Shown: positions 41,321-56,759, counted from the first letter of the stretch. The stretch: 64,000 nt of DNA from Eucalyptus grandis (GCF_016545825.1 NC_052619.1:66970115-67034114); one strand, 5' to 3'. The notes: generated by a model not told the origin, from the letters alone. Program-made: numbers and translations.

Positions 41321-42829
41321 GGCGGCACGTCTTCCTTTCGGGACTCTTTCGAGAGACGGTCCTCGTGTTTTCTTTTTTAAGGTAGTATTTAGGAGATTTG
41401 TCGTCAACCTTCGGCACAAGGGGAACGCTTTTTCCCTATACGTTATAGTCCTCAGGGCTTTGCTCAATTGAACGTTTTCCGGGTTGTTGGTTAGGGCAGT
41501 CGAGGGAACGGTCCTTCAAACTAAATTTATTTCCTCAATCAAAATCAGTACCAGTTTTTTCTTCCCTAATCATCGAGGCATGGAATGTACTTGATATCAT
41601 CCTAATAACATTATCAAATCTTATCCGCTCACTCATTCCCTTTTATGGGTAATCTGTTTGTAAATTTGCAGTGCGTGCGATCAAACTTATCATGATTCCA
41701 AAATCAAATTATGGTGATAGCCCAGCATGTTTTTAGGACTCTTGCATTCTTCATATTGAGCGGCACAGTCGATTAGGGATGATAATGTCGATTCAAGTGC
41801 TTCTGACACCACAAAGTTGCCCGGCTACAGGTTAACCAGTCTTGAAACCGCTTAGTCTAGTGCCATTTCCTCGTATGTAGTTAGTGGACCTCGCCCTGCC
41901 GTTGTGTAGAAAGTAGAACTCAAAAAATGATGACTTTATAGATTAAAGAGAGGCCAGGCAGGCCAAAGAAGGGTCGGTGAGCCAAGTAAAAGAAGAAACC
42001 AGTAGGACTATTGTCGGCGGAATTGTAAATTATTTTTTAAAGTTTTAATTGAAAGAGGTATTTTTTCACCTGCGAAGTTCCACTTGTTTTTTCCATGTAG
42101 GATAAAAACCTCAATGAAAATTATAATGTCAGGTTGGGCCGGCCATCTCGTGCTTCATAACCACCCAAAAGCCTGGCGAAGCCCGAAATGCAAAGTGGAT
42201 ATTACATTGCCTCCATAGGCAATGAGGTGTCTCTCGAGTGTAGCGCAAGGGATTGAAGTTTAACATCTTGGCAACGTACGATTCTTAGCTGCCGCCAGGA
42301 AAAATTTACAACAGTCTCAAGTCGAGTCAATTAGCTGGATGACTTTGAATGCTGATGTTCTGTCAATTAATGTGCAATGCAACTTTTCGTGCCCATGATC
42401 AAGTGGAGGGTCGTGTCAAGAATTTTTTCATTTGACCCCGATAAGTATTGAGACATCTCTTGAAAATCTTGTGTGAAGATTTCTAATCAAATTTTCATTT
42501 AGATTGGTTAATAAGTACCATCGAACCAATATCACAACTATGAGATATGTTTTGATTTTCGAGTGATGATGCATGGAAAAAAGCTTAGACATTCTCAGGA
42601 TTTTACCTTGTATAATCAAACTCAATCAATTACAAACGTGGTCAACTTTGCTACTTCCCAAGTAACTCTTAGGAGAAAAACAAATACGAGATTCTTGGAA
42701 CATGAAACAGACCTTACGTCAACAAACAAGAAGTATAATTACTCTCCAAGATCCCTATAACCTCCTACTTCGGGACTGTTTTCCACGGAAACCGGACAGG
42801 ACCGAACCGGCGCCATGCAAAGGAGGCTT
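41321..42829. other. Spacer between RPL17 copy 3 and methyltransferase copy D'
   Basis: The first 320 bases match the region downstream of RPL17 in the other units (14120-14490, 51810-52170). The part from about 41900 resembles 1160-1320 and 1690-2220. No gene recognised. It is another partial copy of array spacer. Confidence 0.55.
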
Positions 42830-46104
<3,275 letters not shown>

Positions 46105-46439
46105 CTGCAATATCAACAACACACCACACAAAAATCCACATAAATACTCTCACTCATGGAGAGCTCTTTCCTTTGCCCCCAGCTTTTATATATATATATA
46201 TATATAATAAGGGACATGACATGACACAACATGAGCACAAGAAAAAGAAAATCGATATAACTAGTTCTATCTGCAAATTTTAGCCCCAATATACCTTTCT
46301 TATTGTCCTTACAATTTCGAATAATAACGCAACTTTGAGTTAGTTAAGTTGCACTTCACCTTCTCATCACAAAATACCCTCTCTTATTTGGCACTCAATC
46401 TTAATACCAACTTAAAACTGGGTTCGTATCTGTTTACTC

Positions 46440-47374
46440 GAGAAAAGTGCCAAAAAGTCATAAACATTTTGTCTTTATACCGATTTAGTCTTAAAACTTT
46501 TTTTGGTGCCAATTTAGTTCTAAACATTTTTACGTTGTGCCAATTCAATAATTTCCAGCTAATTTTGGCCGGATTTTACTTAGTGGACGCCGGCCGACCC
46601 GATGTGGCTTGATTGGCACCGATGTAGACAATTTTTAATAATTTTTTTCGTTTTCTTTTTTTCTTCTCCTCTTCTTCCTTGCCAATGGCCGTGAGGGCAA
46701 CCTTGCATTGGGCGGCGAGGCTCGCCCTCGCTGGATCTGGCGAGGGTTGAGCCTCGTTAGCTCAGCGCGAGGCCAGCTGAACCCTCCATGCATCGCCGTA
46801 GTGAACTCCTCCGTCACATTCCCCATCATCACCTCAGTCCACTTCATTGCCGTCACCATTGTCTCCCAATAGTGACATGCCTCCTCACACCGAGCTGGCG
46901 GGGCTTGCCCTCGCTAGCCATGGGTAAGGCTCAACCTCGCCAGATCCAAGAAGGGCGAGCCTCGCGCCAGGAGCCTTGAGGGCGGCCTCGCACCGGGCGA
47001 GCGAGGTTTGACCCTTGTCGCCAAGTGCGAGGCCACCCTCACGGCCATTGGCGAGGTGGCGTGAGGTCGACCTCGACCACTAGCCATCGCCTTTGGCCGG
47101 CCGCCGAGGTCCGACGACCGGCGGGAGGAAGAATAGGAGAAGAAAAAATAATAAGAAAAAATAAAAATAAAAATTCAAAAATATTAAAATATTAAAATAT
47201 TATTAAAAATTGTTCACGTCAACGCCGATCAGGCCACGTCGATCGGCCGGCGTCTAATCAAGCAAAATCCGAGCAAAATTGGCTGGAAATGACTGAATTG
47301 GCACAACATAAAAAGGTCTAGAACTAAATCGGCACAGAAACAAAAGGTTTAGGATTTTTTTGGCACGTTTCCCC
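46440..47374. mobile_element. MULE-type MITE in the flank of copy D
   Basis: A 935-bp foldback element with ends GAGAAAAGTGCC and GGCACGTTTCCCC and a GC-rich core. Target duplication TGTTTACTC is at 46431-46439 and 47375-47383 (possibly 10 bp). Units 1 and 2 have the empty site near 4870 and 16602. Its arms share the TTTAGTCCTAAA-like and GGCCGG motifs of the element at 7807-8564, so the two belong to related families. No transposase. Confidence 0.82.
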
Positions 47375-47383
47375 TGTTTACTC

Positions 47384-48771
47384 CAAAAGCTTGAAATATC
47401 GAGAAAAAATGACACGGAAATGTGATGTATATCTTAAGAATGTGCACCAGGAAGAAAGAACCTTCGATAGTAATCTTGAGGAGGTGTTCCGCAACAACTA
47501 TAAACTGTCTAGCGAATTTTTTATTTGAGCTAAAATTACCATCCATTTGGATAGGCCTATCATTGCTGCTTGCACCATGGTGCTAGTGAAAGTGGAGGCA
47601 AAGTTATCTCATGCTATGGCACGGCCATACCCGTGTCGTGGATAGACCAAAGCTTCCTTGGGTTTTCGCTTGAATAATTAATCGAAGTCTGGAACGCAGA
47701 GCTAAACTCATTTAGAGAGTCCGTCATTTTAGATCCACCCGAATTCTATGGACAACATAGATCAAACCCATTTTAACTGTTGGTTATGGACTTAGCTAGT
47801 TGGCTTACATGAACTGCATAATATATTTTGGAGCAATCATCTCTACAGTAGGTACAATTGGGTCCTTTCGGATGAAGGAATGGATGCAATGGAACGGGAT
47901 GTCTATTGTCTCTAGGGTTGATTTGAACGACGGATACGGCATTTGAACGATGGATCCGGGAGTCAACATTTCAATATCTGAAGAGGGACAATAACAAATC
48001 TCGCGAGGAAAGCATGTGTTGTTTTATAAATGTCCTGTTTCATAACAAATGAAAAAAAAAACATTGTGGAAGGAAATAGAGAATAAAGAATAGTTAATGC
48101 GTGATCAATCACATTGAGAAAAAGATTTGATACCCTAATGCAATCACTACATAAAGTGTTTGGTTATACGTTGTGTCCACAAGTATGTTTACACTTTCTT
48201 AAGCAATTTTTTTAATAAAAAATTATAATATAATTCAAAATATAAAAAGAAGTCGATGACCGAGTTTGCCTCTTCCTTCGGCCTCTCCCCTCTCGCTTGG
48301 CAATGGGACCCTATCACGGGTGTAAATGGTTTGGGCGGGCCATACTACTACTGCGTCCCGGCCCGAAATTGGGCCTGATCCGAAATTTTCGGGCTTCCCC
48401 GATTCAAGACTGGCTTGACCCCGAAATTAATTTTCAATTTTTTTCAATATAATGAAGTATTTTGTTCACTTGCAATAGTTCATTTTTTTTTCATGTAGGA
48501 TGGAAAATTATGAAAATTAGGAGTTTCAGGTCGGGCTGGGCCATTTCAGGCTTCGTAATCCAAAAGCTTGACAAGGCCTGAAATGTAAAGTAGACATCGG
48601 GTTTTCACTCCATGGGCGACGGGGCATCTCTTGCATTTGGTGAGCGGAGTTGAGTTGAATTGAGTTGCTTGATGTATTTAAATGCCTACGTGCTATTGTA
48701 CCTTCTCTCCCGGCCACGGAAGCTAACGAAGCAAGAGGAGAACTTTCACCAGGGCACGCGCATCAGACACC
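47384..48771. other. Shortened flank of array unit 3
   Basis: Bases 47384-47513 match 4877-5005 and bases 47514 onward match 9818 onward of unit 1, so about 4.8 kb is missing. From the junction to RPL17 copy 2 the two units look nearly identical. No gene. Confidence 0.7.
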
Positions 48772-48895
48772 ATGGTTGGTTACTTCGACCATTCTTCCTT
48801 TGAGAATTCATCTCGAGAATATCCTTTTTGAGCATCGTCCGTTGCCTGTTTGACCCACCGCTGGTGAAGTACTCCAGAGAGCCCGAGAATCCCAT

Positions 48896-49895
48896 TGTTG
48901 GCATCCAAAATTACCCATGTTGTCACGTGCTGGTCACGAGGCGAATAATAAGAACGAAACGTCCCGTTTTGTTTGCGAAAGCTAGGGGCTGACAGCATTT
49001 GTGAATGGTAGTTGACAAAATTCTAGACACAAATTCTAGAGTTGACGGTAAGGTAATTAATTGGCACGTGTCGGGCTATAGGAACAACACATCAAACTTG
49101 AAATTTAAGTTGGATTAGCATTAGAGCTCGGCCGAGAATAATTGCTACATGAAATGTGCATAAAAATAGAGAAGTTGTTATTTACTTAATGAGCAAGTCG
49201 TACAAACATCGTCGACAAGTCAAGAAATAATTGTTTATGGATAAGGTTGTCGAAAAGAAAAAGGAAAACATGGAGAATGCTTAGAGTAGCTCTCAAGGAG
49301 AAGTAACCGACTTATGGCTACCAATTCACCCTATAAATATTACAACCTGTCCAACAAGGAACCCCTACACAACATAATAACCATCTTTACTTCATCTTTA
49401 CTTTATCGCATTTTAGCTGTAGTATTTCAAGATTTCCATTGTAGATTAAATTCCGGCATATGTTTCTATCCAATTCAGCATCATTGATTAAATTTCAGTG
49501 TTGTTTCATAAGCTCAACGTCATTGATTAAATTCTATCATTCCGTTTCCCATCCAGGAGCATTGTTGTTAATTAAATTCTAGCTATACACCTAAAGCAGT
49601 CAATGTTGTATATTAAATTATAATATAGTTTGAGTTCGAAGTATAGGCTATCTAGCTACTTGTGTTCAGGTTATATTTTTTACTAGATTTTGATGTAATT
49701 TGTGCCCAAAAGCTATAAGTTTTTGAATCGTCAGAGTATCAATTGTCGGGATTGTATATACAAGTTGGGAATAAAATTTACCCTTGCATTTGACTTTCTC
49801 TTTTCGGATCCAACAGAGAACCGAGTCTCCTATAATAAAATCAAATCGCAACGTTTGGTGAAAGGCTTTTTGGCGGAATCAAAACCAGCGAAACA
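48896..49895 (+). mobile_element. Solo LTR (1000 bp) in RPL17 copy 2 exon 2
   Basis: TGTTGGCATC to GCGAAACA. Target duplication CCCAT (48891-48895) and CCCAC (49896-49900). Same position, length and orientation as 11210-12209 and nearly identical in sequence, so it was inherited by duplication and not inserted independently. Confidence 0.87.
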
Positions 49896-50485
49896 CCCAC
49901 CTAGTGCAAGCTTCAGCTCGATCACCCCTTTTCCTTTTTATCTTTAGCCCATGGAAATTCAGAATTTGTCTGGTGTTATATGGTCGTTTATCGGATAGTG
50001 TCTTGGATCTAATGATGTCCTCGGACACTTTTCCGCAGCTTGCAAGGCTAGGGGCTCTGATCTCAGGGTTCACTTCAAGGTAACATTTGTATGAAGTTCT
50101 TTTTTTTTATGGCGGTTTATCAAGTTATTGTTCGTTAAAATTGCATTACTCTTGCCTCGAGAATTTGTCGGGAAGCCATCAAAACTCAAGTGGAGATAGT
50201 CACTAAAATTTCGAGGGATCATCTGCATCTATTTTAGCAATAAAAAGTCAGTATTTGATGGAACGGTAGATGGGTTTATCTGATTTAGAGATGTACCTTG
50301 CGCTTTGCGACCTTTTTATGCACAGAGAGTGAAGGGCGTTAGGTGTCTCTCGACTGTCATGTGAGGAAGTCTACCTTTTCATCCTGCTATACTGCCGCCG
50401 CCAGGAAATTATGTAACATTCTAGAGTTGAGTTGAGTTGCTTGATGAATTTGAATGCGTACGTGCTGTGAACACTTAGGAATTAC

Positions 50486-51040
50486 CTTAATGAATTTAAC
50501 TCAGCATACACAGATGTATTGATCTGATTGTTCATATAATTGCGCAATGTGACTTTCCGTGCACATGAGAAAGTGAAAGGGCAGTACATAGAATTTTTTT
50601 CATTTTGCCTCGATAGGAGGTGTCTCTTGAGCCTGGTGTGAGCATCCAGTGATTGTACAAAGTTAGCCGCCACCAGAGAATTTCCCAACATTCTTGAGCT
50701 GAGTTGAGCGTGAGTTGCTTAATGAATTCAAAATTTTCTTTTAACATCTATGAAATCCATCTTTTGGCAGCTTAATGAATTTAACTCTGCACACAGAGAT
50801 GTATAGATCTAATTAGTCATGTAATTGCGCAATGTGACTTTTCGTGGACATGAGAGAGTGAACGGTTGTGCAGAGAGATGTCTCTCAAGTGTCGTGTGAG
50901 TTTTTCTAATTCAGCATAAAGTGATTGTACAAAGTTTTGCCGCCACCAGAAAATTTTGCAGCATTCTAGAGTTGAGTTGAAGTTGCTTAATGAACTTAAA
51001 TGCTTCTGTTTATGCCTATAAAATCCGTCTTTTGGTAGCT
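50486..51040 (+). repeat. Tandem repeat of about 285 bp in RPL17 copy 2 intron
   Basis: Same doublet as at 12798-13350. Units start at about 50486 and 50771 with CTTAATGAATTTAACTC and end at CTTTTGGCAG and CTTTTGGTAG. Confidence 0.72.
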
Positions 51041-51809
51041 ACGCACTCGAGCAAGTTATGCCTTAGTGCTGCACTATTATTGAATCTATATTTGTGATTT
51101 CATTTTTCAGAACACGAGAGACGGCCTTTGCAATCAGAAAGCTGCCTTCGGCCAAAGCGAAGAGGTACCTAGAGGATGTGCTGGTGCACAAACAAGCGAT
51201 ACCATTCCGACAATTTTGCCGTAGTGTCGGAAGGACTGCTCAGGCAAAAAACAGGCACTCTAATGGACAAGGACGGTGGCCAGTGAAATTGGCTAGATTC
51301 ATTCTCGATTTGTTGAAGAATGCTGAGAGTAACGCTGAAGTATGTCAGCACAAAATTTCGTTCTGGTGATGGGTTTTATGCTGTTCTGCTAGACTAATGG
51401 AGCCTGTCTAATTTGCATCAGGTGAAGGGTTTGGACGTAGATGCGCTCTACATGTCTCATATCCAGGTGAAACAGGCTCAGAAGCAGAGGCGCCGCACCT
51501 ACAGGGCTCACGGAAGAATCAACCGTATGTTATCAAATGTTGCGCCTCTGTCATTGTCGTCTTCGTTCTACTATTGCTAATGTTATCTTGTTTCATTTTT
51601 GACAGCGTATATGTCATCTCCTTGCCACATCGAGTTGATTTTGTCAGAAAAGGAAGAACCCATGAGGAAAGAGGTAAGAGTCTGTGGTTCCATCTTTTAC
51701 CATGTGAATGGCATAAGTTGGCTTGTAAGTCATTTTCTTAGATGTAATGTTGGTGTTGCAGCCGGAGACTCAGTTGCCAACCAGCAAATCTAAGAAGTCG
51801 CAAGCTTAA

Positions 51810-52494
51810 GGTGGCAGGTCTTCCACCCTGGAGACTGTTTCGAAAGACGGTCCTCGTGTTTTCTTTTCAATTAGTTGCCATGGTAGTATTCAGGACATTT
51901 GTCGTCACCCTTTGGTACGAGAGGAACACTTTTCCCCACATGTAGTATGTTCTATCTAGTCCTCAGGGCTTGCTCAATTGAATCTTTTATGGGTTCTTGG
52001 TTAGGGCAGTCAAGCGAGCTATCTACACATTCAGGGTCCCCCAAACTAAATTATTTCCTCAAATCCAACTTAGCATCACCATTTTCTTCACTAATAATCA
52101 AACTTAGCATCACCGTTTTCTTCACTAATCATCGACACATGGAATTTACTTACTATCGTCCTAATGACATTATGAGCTCTTGTATGCTCAGACATTGACC
52201 CCCTTTGATGGTCGGTGACAGAACTTGTGAAAATCGAAACATGTGCTCCCCAATTGATCCCTCTTTGACGGCGAATCTGTCCGTTAATTTGCAGCGTGGA
52301 TGATATAATTGGAAGTCCGACAATCACAAGTACGGTCGAACTTCTGCTACTTCCCGAGTAACTCTCGGGTGCAAATCGGGTATGAAATTCTACAAACCAG
52401 GAGCCCAATTACTCTCTAAGATCCTTGTAGTCTCTTCCTTGTAGACCGTTTCCCACAGGGACCGGACTGGACCAGCACTATGCAAAGAAGGCTT
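51810..52494. other. Last array spacer before the breakpoint
   Basis: Follows 14120-14812 almost base for base: RPL17 downstream region, then the segment that normally sits just downstream of a methyltransferase stop codon. No gene. Confidence 0.7.
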
Positions 52495-52519
52495 CAAAAA
52501 GAGGCGCCTACAAAGCGTG
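52495..52519 (-). pseudogene. Truncated end of a CCoAOMT-like exon 5 (copy E)
   Basis: Minus-strand CACGCTTTGTAGGCGCCTC encodes TLCRRL, the final residues of the methyltransferase family. Homology to the array ends abruptly after CAAAGCGTGA. What follows is unrelated. Confidence 0.8.
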
Positions 52520-52532
52520 AAAAAATATTGGG

Positions 52533-52569
52533 TGGTCCGGGACCTCCACGTCAGCGTGGTCCCGGACCA
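52533..52569. repeat. Strong palindrome (hairpin) beside the array breakpoint
   Basis: Perfect 12-bp arms TGGTCCGGGACC and GGTCCCGGACCA enclose a short centre in which CCACG and CGTGG can also pair. It lies 14 bases from the end of array homology. It could be a transposon end, a break-prone palindrome or chance. No matching second end was found. Confidence 0.8.
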
Positions 52570-52920
52570 CTCGTGCGGCGCCACGGGGAAGTGTGGGCCC
52601 CTTGCTGTCTCTCCTCCTCTTCTCTCCCACGTCGTTTTAATTCAAACCAACGCGCGGGCATTCTCTCTCCTCTTTGCTCCTTCTCCTCTCTCTCCTCTCC
52701 CTTCTCACTCCATCCTCTCTTTCCTGACCCGACGACTCTCTCCCAAATAGCGCTCGCTCTCCGACGACGGCGACGCTCCTGCCGACGACGGCCTGTCTCT
52801 ACTCGCCGGCCTCTTCCTCCCGACCTCTTTGTTCCCGAATCGCGCTCTCTCCTGACGCTGGGCTTTCTCCGACGAGGGCCGCGCTCTCTCCGCTATGGTC
52901 AAAGCCGTCTCTCCCGAGAA

Positions 52921-52990
52921 GCCCTAGATCTGCGACGACAATCCCCGCTTCACTTCGTACAGGGCCGACGAGGTCCTTGGTCGGAACTGG
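52921..52990 (+). pseudogene. Possible LOV-domain (FKF1/ZTL-like) exon scrap
   Basis: The frame through 52946-52987 reads FTSYRADEVLGRN, then W and a stop. FTGYRADEVLGRNC is the flavin-binding motif of plant LOV photoreceptors of the FKF1/ZEITLUPE family, from memory. Only about a dozen residues match and the flavin-binding Cys position is Trp here. Preceding sequence (52600-52900) is pyrimidine-rich like a plant 5' UTR. Chance similarity is possible. Confidence 0.35.
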
Positions 52991-53026
52991 TGAGTTGGTC
53001 CTCTCGTGTCGATTTGATTCGTGGGG

Positions 53027-53366
53027 CTTTTCCCGGCCGCCTCTGTTTTGGTCGGTCTAGCGGGTAGTGGAAATGGAGAGGATTTCTGGGCTCTGCTCTT
53101 CTTTTGTTTTGCTGTATAGGGGTATTCCTGGATCTATCTGTCGGATGAAGGAGAGCTTGTTGTTTTGAAGTTTGAGATATGTTGTAAAGGAGCGATTTTT
53201 CCGGCTGCCTCTGTTTTGGTCGTTCTAGTGGGTAGTGGAAATGGAGAGGATTTCTGGGCTCTGATCTTCTTTGTCTTACTGTTTGGGGTAGTCCTGGGAT
53301 CTATCTGAAGAATGAAGGAGAACTTGTTGCTTTGATGTTTGAGATTTGTTGTAAAGGAGCGACTTT
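53027..53366 (+). repeat. Tandem duplication of about 170 bp upstream of the MRE11 fragment
   Basis: The segment at 53027-53199 (CCGCCTCTGTTTTGGTCGG and GGGTAGTGGAAATGGAGAGG) is repeated with moderate divergence at 53200-53366. It is probably intronic or 5' UTR of the captured gene. No coding meaning is seen. Confidence 0.75.
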
Positions 53367-53709
53367 TCGCGGAGGGCACGTGTTAACTCGTTTGGTATGT
53401 GAGAGAATTTGAAGGATAGAAGGAATACGAGGTAAGAGATGTTGATTGGTGTACCAGAGAGCGTGAAAATAGGGAGGTTTTATTGGTACATCATCAGTAA
53501 TAATTTCAATTTGGGCTGTGGTCTTGTAATATAGATATAGCGTATTTAATAGGCAGACCAATCAGAGTTTGTTGTTTTCTTTTGAGACCAATAGTTGATT
53601 CCCAAATCCTGAGTCTTTCTCAAAATAATTCTTGAATGAAAGTCTCTTTGGCTACTCGCATATGTTATCCATTTGTCTGAATTATTGGCATTTGCCGTGC
53701 TTCTATCAG

Positions 53710-55930
53710 GTGGATTTCTTACTTCTAGGCGGTGATCTTTTCCATGAGAACAAACCCTCAAGATCAACATTAGTAAAGGCCATTGAGATTCTTCGTCGCT
53801 ATTGTCTCAACGACCGGCTGGTGCAATTTGAAGTTGTTAGCGACCAGACCGTAAATTTTCAAAATATGCAATTACTGTTTCACACATGATGGCTCTGTTT
53901 TTTTACTTGTTGGAGGAATGGACGATAATGAAGGACATGTTGCATGATTTAATTGTAGCAACCTTGTGTTATATGAGAGATGAGAAAAAGTTGCAACCAA
54001 CTCCCTCAAAAAAGAAAACAAAAATGTACGATATCACCCTTTTGTGCTGAAATCAAAATTCTTGCATCCATCTGCACCATTTTTCTGTGAATGAATTGTA
54101 CATATATTTTAGGTGTTGGTCTTATGTCTATAATAGATCACTCTTGTCTTCCCAGGTTTGGCCATGTGAATTATGAAGACCCTCACTTCAATGTTGGCTT
54201 GCCAGTCTTCAGCATTCATGGAAATCATGATGATCCTGCTGGAGTGGTATGTGATGAGTGGCCAAATGCTTGGTTTGATAACTTTCTGCATGTTTTGTGT
54301 TTATAAATTATGGACTTGCAAAGTATCCATTTTACATGTCTGTCATGTTTGTGGAAAGGTGCAAAAAGCCTAAGTTCTCGTCTAAACTGAATGGCGAAGT
54401 AAGAGCAAATTTTCCCCTAAAAAGTCAGATCAGGCGTTTGTTTATAATGTACAGCATTGGGCCTCCACATCGTAAATATTTGTTGTAATGCTGGACATAT
54501 TGTTTTAAGATTTATTGTGGCCCCAACATCATCAAACTTCTGTCCAGGCTTCTTTTCAATTAAGAGAAAATCAGAAAGAGCTTGAAAAAATTGTCCTCTC
54601 AAAGAGATACATGCTTCCACATGTGATACAAGAAATGGGACTTTAAGATGCCCTGTACTTTTCAATGAATTGCATGTATTCGTATTAGAGATTACTATTT
54701 GGTGTGTATATCTTTCATAGGATCGCAGGTTGCTGTGTTGTGGTATGGTGATGGTTGGACTGAACGATCTTCCTTGGTCACTTAAACATGTTTATAAAGT
54801 GTGCTTGCATTTTTTTTTTTGGGTTCTGCCAGAGTTCACTTCTCAAGTTTACAACTGGTCTGCTGATCAAAAGTTCATTCTTAGTTTAAATGTTTTTGTG
54901 GGGGAAGGTAATATTTCTGCAAGCTAAAGACAACCACAAGTCTGCTGATCAAAAGTTCATTCTTATTTTAAATGTTATGTTTCTGTTATGCTTCTGTGTT
55001 GATACTTTTTTGTTTACGAACATGTGCAGAACAAAATTGCTAGGGATTCCGACACCTTGAAATGCGAGGAGGAGGATCTAATTCTTAAAGTCGGCGAGTG
55101 TTTGGAGGCAAGAAGTTATCTATTGAGACTTGTTATCCTTATAATGTGGTGAATTTAGTCTCATCCAACCATTTAATGTGTGGAGTTCTTCCAAATTTTT
55201 GGGGCTTTAGCTCATTTGCTTCAATCTGTAGTCAGGCTTTAACTTTCTGCTATGATTGTGGCTGTTATTAGAGTAAAGCAGGAATTTCTTGTATATCTTA
55301 TTGTAAGGTCTTTCCAGCAGTTACAGAAGGGCATTTCAATGAGAGAAACTAGGAGCTTGGATACAGTCTCGAGCATTATTTTTGCCTGTTGGTTTTAATT
55401 CCCGTTGACGATAGGCTGAAGTTCTTTTTAACTCATCTTCTTCCTGCCAAGTGCTGCCTAAAGTAAAGATTGATGTTTAATTGACTTTTTTCTTTATATT
55501 CAGGAACGCGTTAAGGAACGTTCTGTACATCCCAGTGACACCCCACATGGAACATCCAGTGCACCTTCTGTGGAGGTAAATCTAGCTGTAGTGCTGATTA
55601 TCCTTCTTGGATTCTTATGAGTTTCTCTGTGAAGCCATTAACTGCTAAATTTTTCATGTTAAATTCTGCCCAGGCTGCTAGAAATAGGAGTGCTGCAGGA
55701 ATAGGAAGCACAGTTTCTTTTAGCGATGATGAGGACACAGCAGAGATACTCGGCTCAAACTCTGCCACCAGAGGCCGGAAAGGATCATTGGGAGTTTCTA
55801 GATCCTCCCGTGCTACTTCAGATCTAGGAAGAAGGAAAACTTCTACAAGAGGAAGGGGCAGGGGAAGAGGATTTGCTAATTTGAAGCAAACTACTCTTGA
55901 TTCAGCTTTGGTATCTCGCCATCGTGAAAG
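53710..55930 (+). pseudogene. MRE11: MRE11 fragment (DNA repair nuclease), internally deleted
   Basis: Exons of the MRE11 double-strand-break nuclease. 53710-53867: [17 protein letters not shown] to [10 protein letters not shown]. 54156-54246: [18 protein letters not shown] and GNHDDPAGV, with phosphoesterase motifs II and III. 55030-55107: EEEDLILKVGECLE. 55504-55575: ERVKERSVHPSDTP. 55674-55930: SFSDDEDTAE, then the Gly-Arg-rich TRGRGRGRGF and LKQTTLDS. The N-terminal exon (first metal-binding motif) is missing, and so is everything between GNHDDPAGV and the C-terminal part (roughly 400 residues). The last exon(s) are also missing. Two donors are GC and not GT (after 53867 and 55107). Exons themselves are open. 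It cannot form a nuclease. Confidence 0.9.
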
Positions 55931-56593
55931 GTTAGTAGCGGATGTAGTCATGAACTTGAGCTTACGGATTAAAGTTGTCAAACTCCAATGTCCCATATCC
56001 TGAATCAACTAGCTAAAGATTATTTGCATTCTCAAGTGATCTGGCTTTGCAATTGAAGTGCTTCAGGGAAATAATAAGCATTAGCGTCTGGCATAATATG
56101 TGGATACGGTAGGCTCTCTGATAGTGATGATTTGTCTGTATGGATTAAATTAAAATATGGTATTTTCAAATGGCAATCTGGATAGTCATTTGTTGAGATC
56201 GTTAAATTGAATGTGCAGAGCTTTTGTACTCAGAGAACTTGGATAGAGTGCAATGTAGTAATCTGTGGACAAACTAATACCTGGAAAAGTGCCAGCATTA
56301 TAGCATATAAGTTATAGCTCGCTCACTGTGTGTGTATGTGTATGATGACCGGCTTCCTATGGCTTAAATTAAGCCTTTGAAAGAACAAGGATGTGAAATT
56401 GACTGATGTCCGTAAGCATCTGTATTGAGTCTGCAATACCCCCAAAACTTCTTGTTTACATGGGTTTTTAACTTTAAATGACGGGATGCCTTTCTTGCCG
56501 CCAGTGGTTTATAAAGCCATGTATAGGGAGGGAGAGATGTTAATGTTGATGCCTATATCCCTGTGAGTCCTAGGAGCTCATCTCAATTCCTCA

Positions 56594-56597
<4 letters not shown>

Positions 56598-56625
<28 letters not shown>
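56598..56625. repeat. (CT)n microsatellite
   Basis: About 13 CT units. Confidence 0.9.
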
Positions 56626-56712
56626 ACATCTGTTGAGACCTGAGACCCCACAAGTGGTGGGTTGCTCTGCATCTGGATCTCCCCAAGATTTGAAGCAGAG
56701 AGGTGTCCAAGG

Positions 56713-56715
<3 letters not shown>

Positions 56716-56759
<44 letters not shown>
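56716..56759. repeat. (CT)n microsatellite
   Basis: About 22 CT units. Together with the previous tract it resembles the CT-rich leaders of plant genes. Confidence 0.9.

Larger units (their letters stand above)
48772..51809 (+). pseudogene. RPL17: RPL17 pseudogene copy 2
   Basis: Likely ATG 48772-48774 followed by GT. Exon 2 starts at 48864 (VKYSREPENP, no stop here, unlike copy 1) and is split by a solo LTR. Then come 50039-50079 (CKARGSDLRVHFK), 51111-51339 ([20 protein letters not shown]), 51422-51524, 51606-51673 (intact acceptor GACAG) and 51762-51809 (ends KSKKSQA, TAA). Defects: LTR insertion, AAG to TAG plus a GC donor at the end of exon 2, the -2 frameshift in the 229-bp exon, and CTG in place of CAG before exon 2. 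It is the best preserved of the three copies but still not translatable to L17. Confidence 0.9.

Noticed and set aside
52480..53067. 195-codon plus-strand ORF after the array breakpoint
   Set aside because: Begins in array spacer and crosses the breakpoint; Ser/Arg/Leu-rich translation of pyrimidine-rich leader-like DNA with no family signal.
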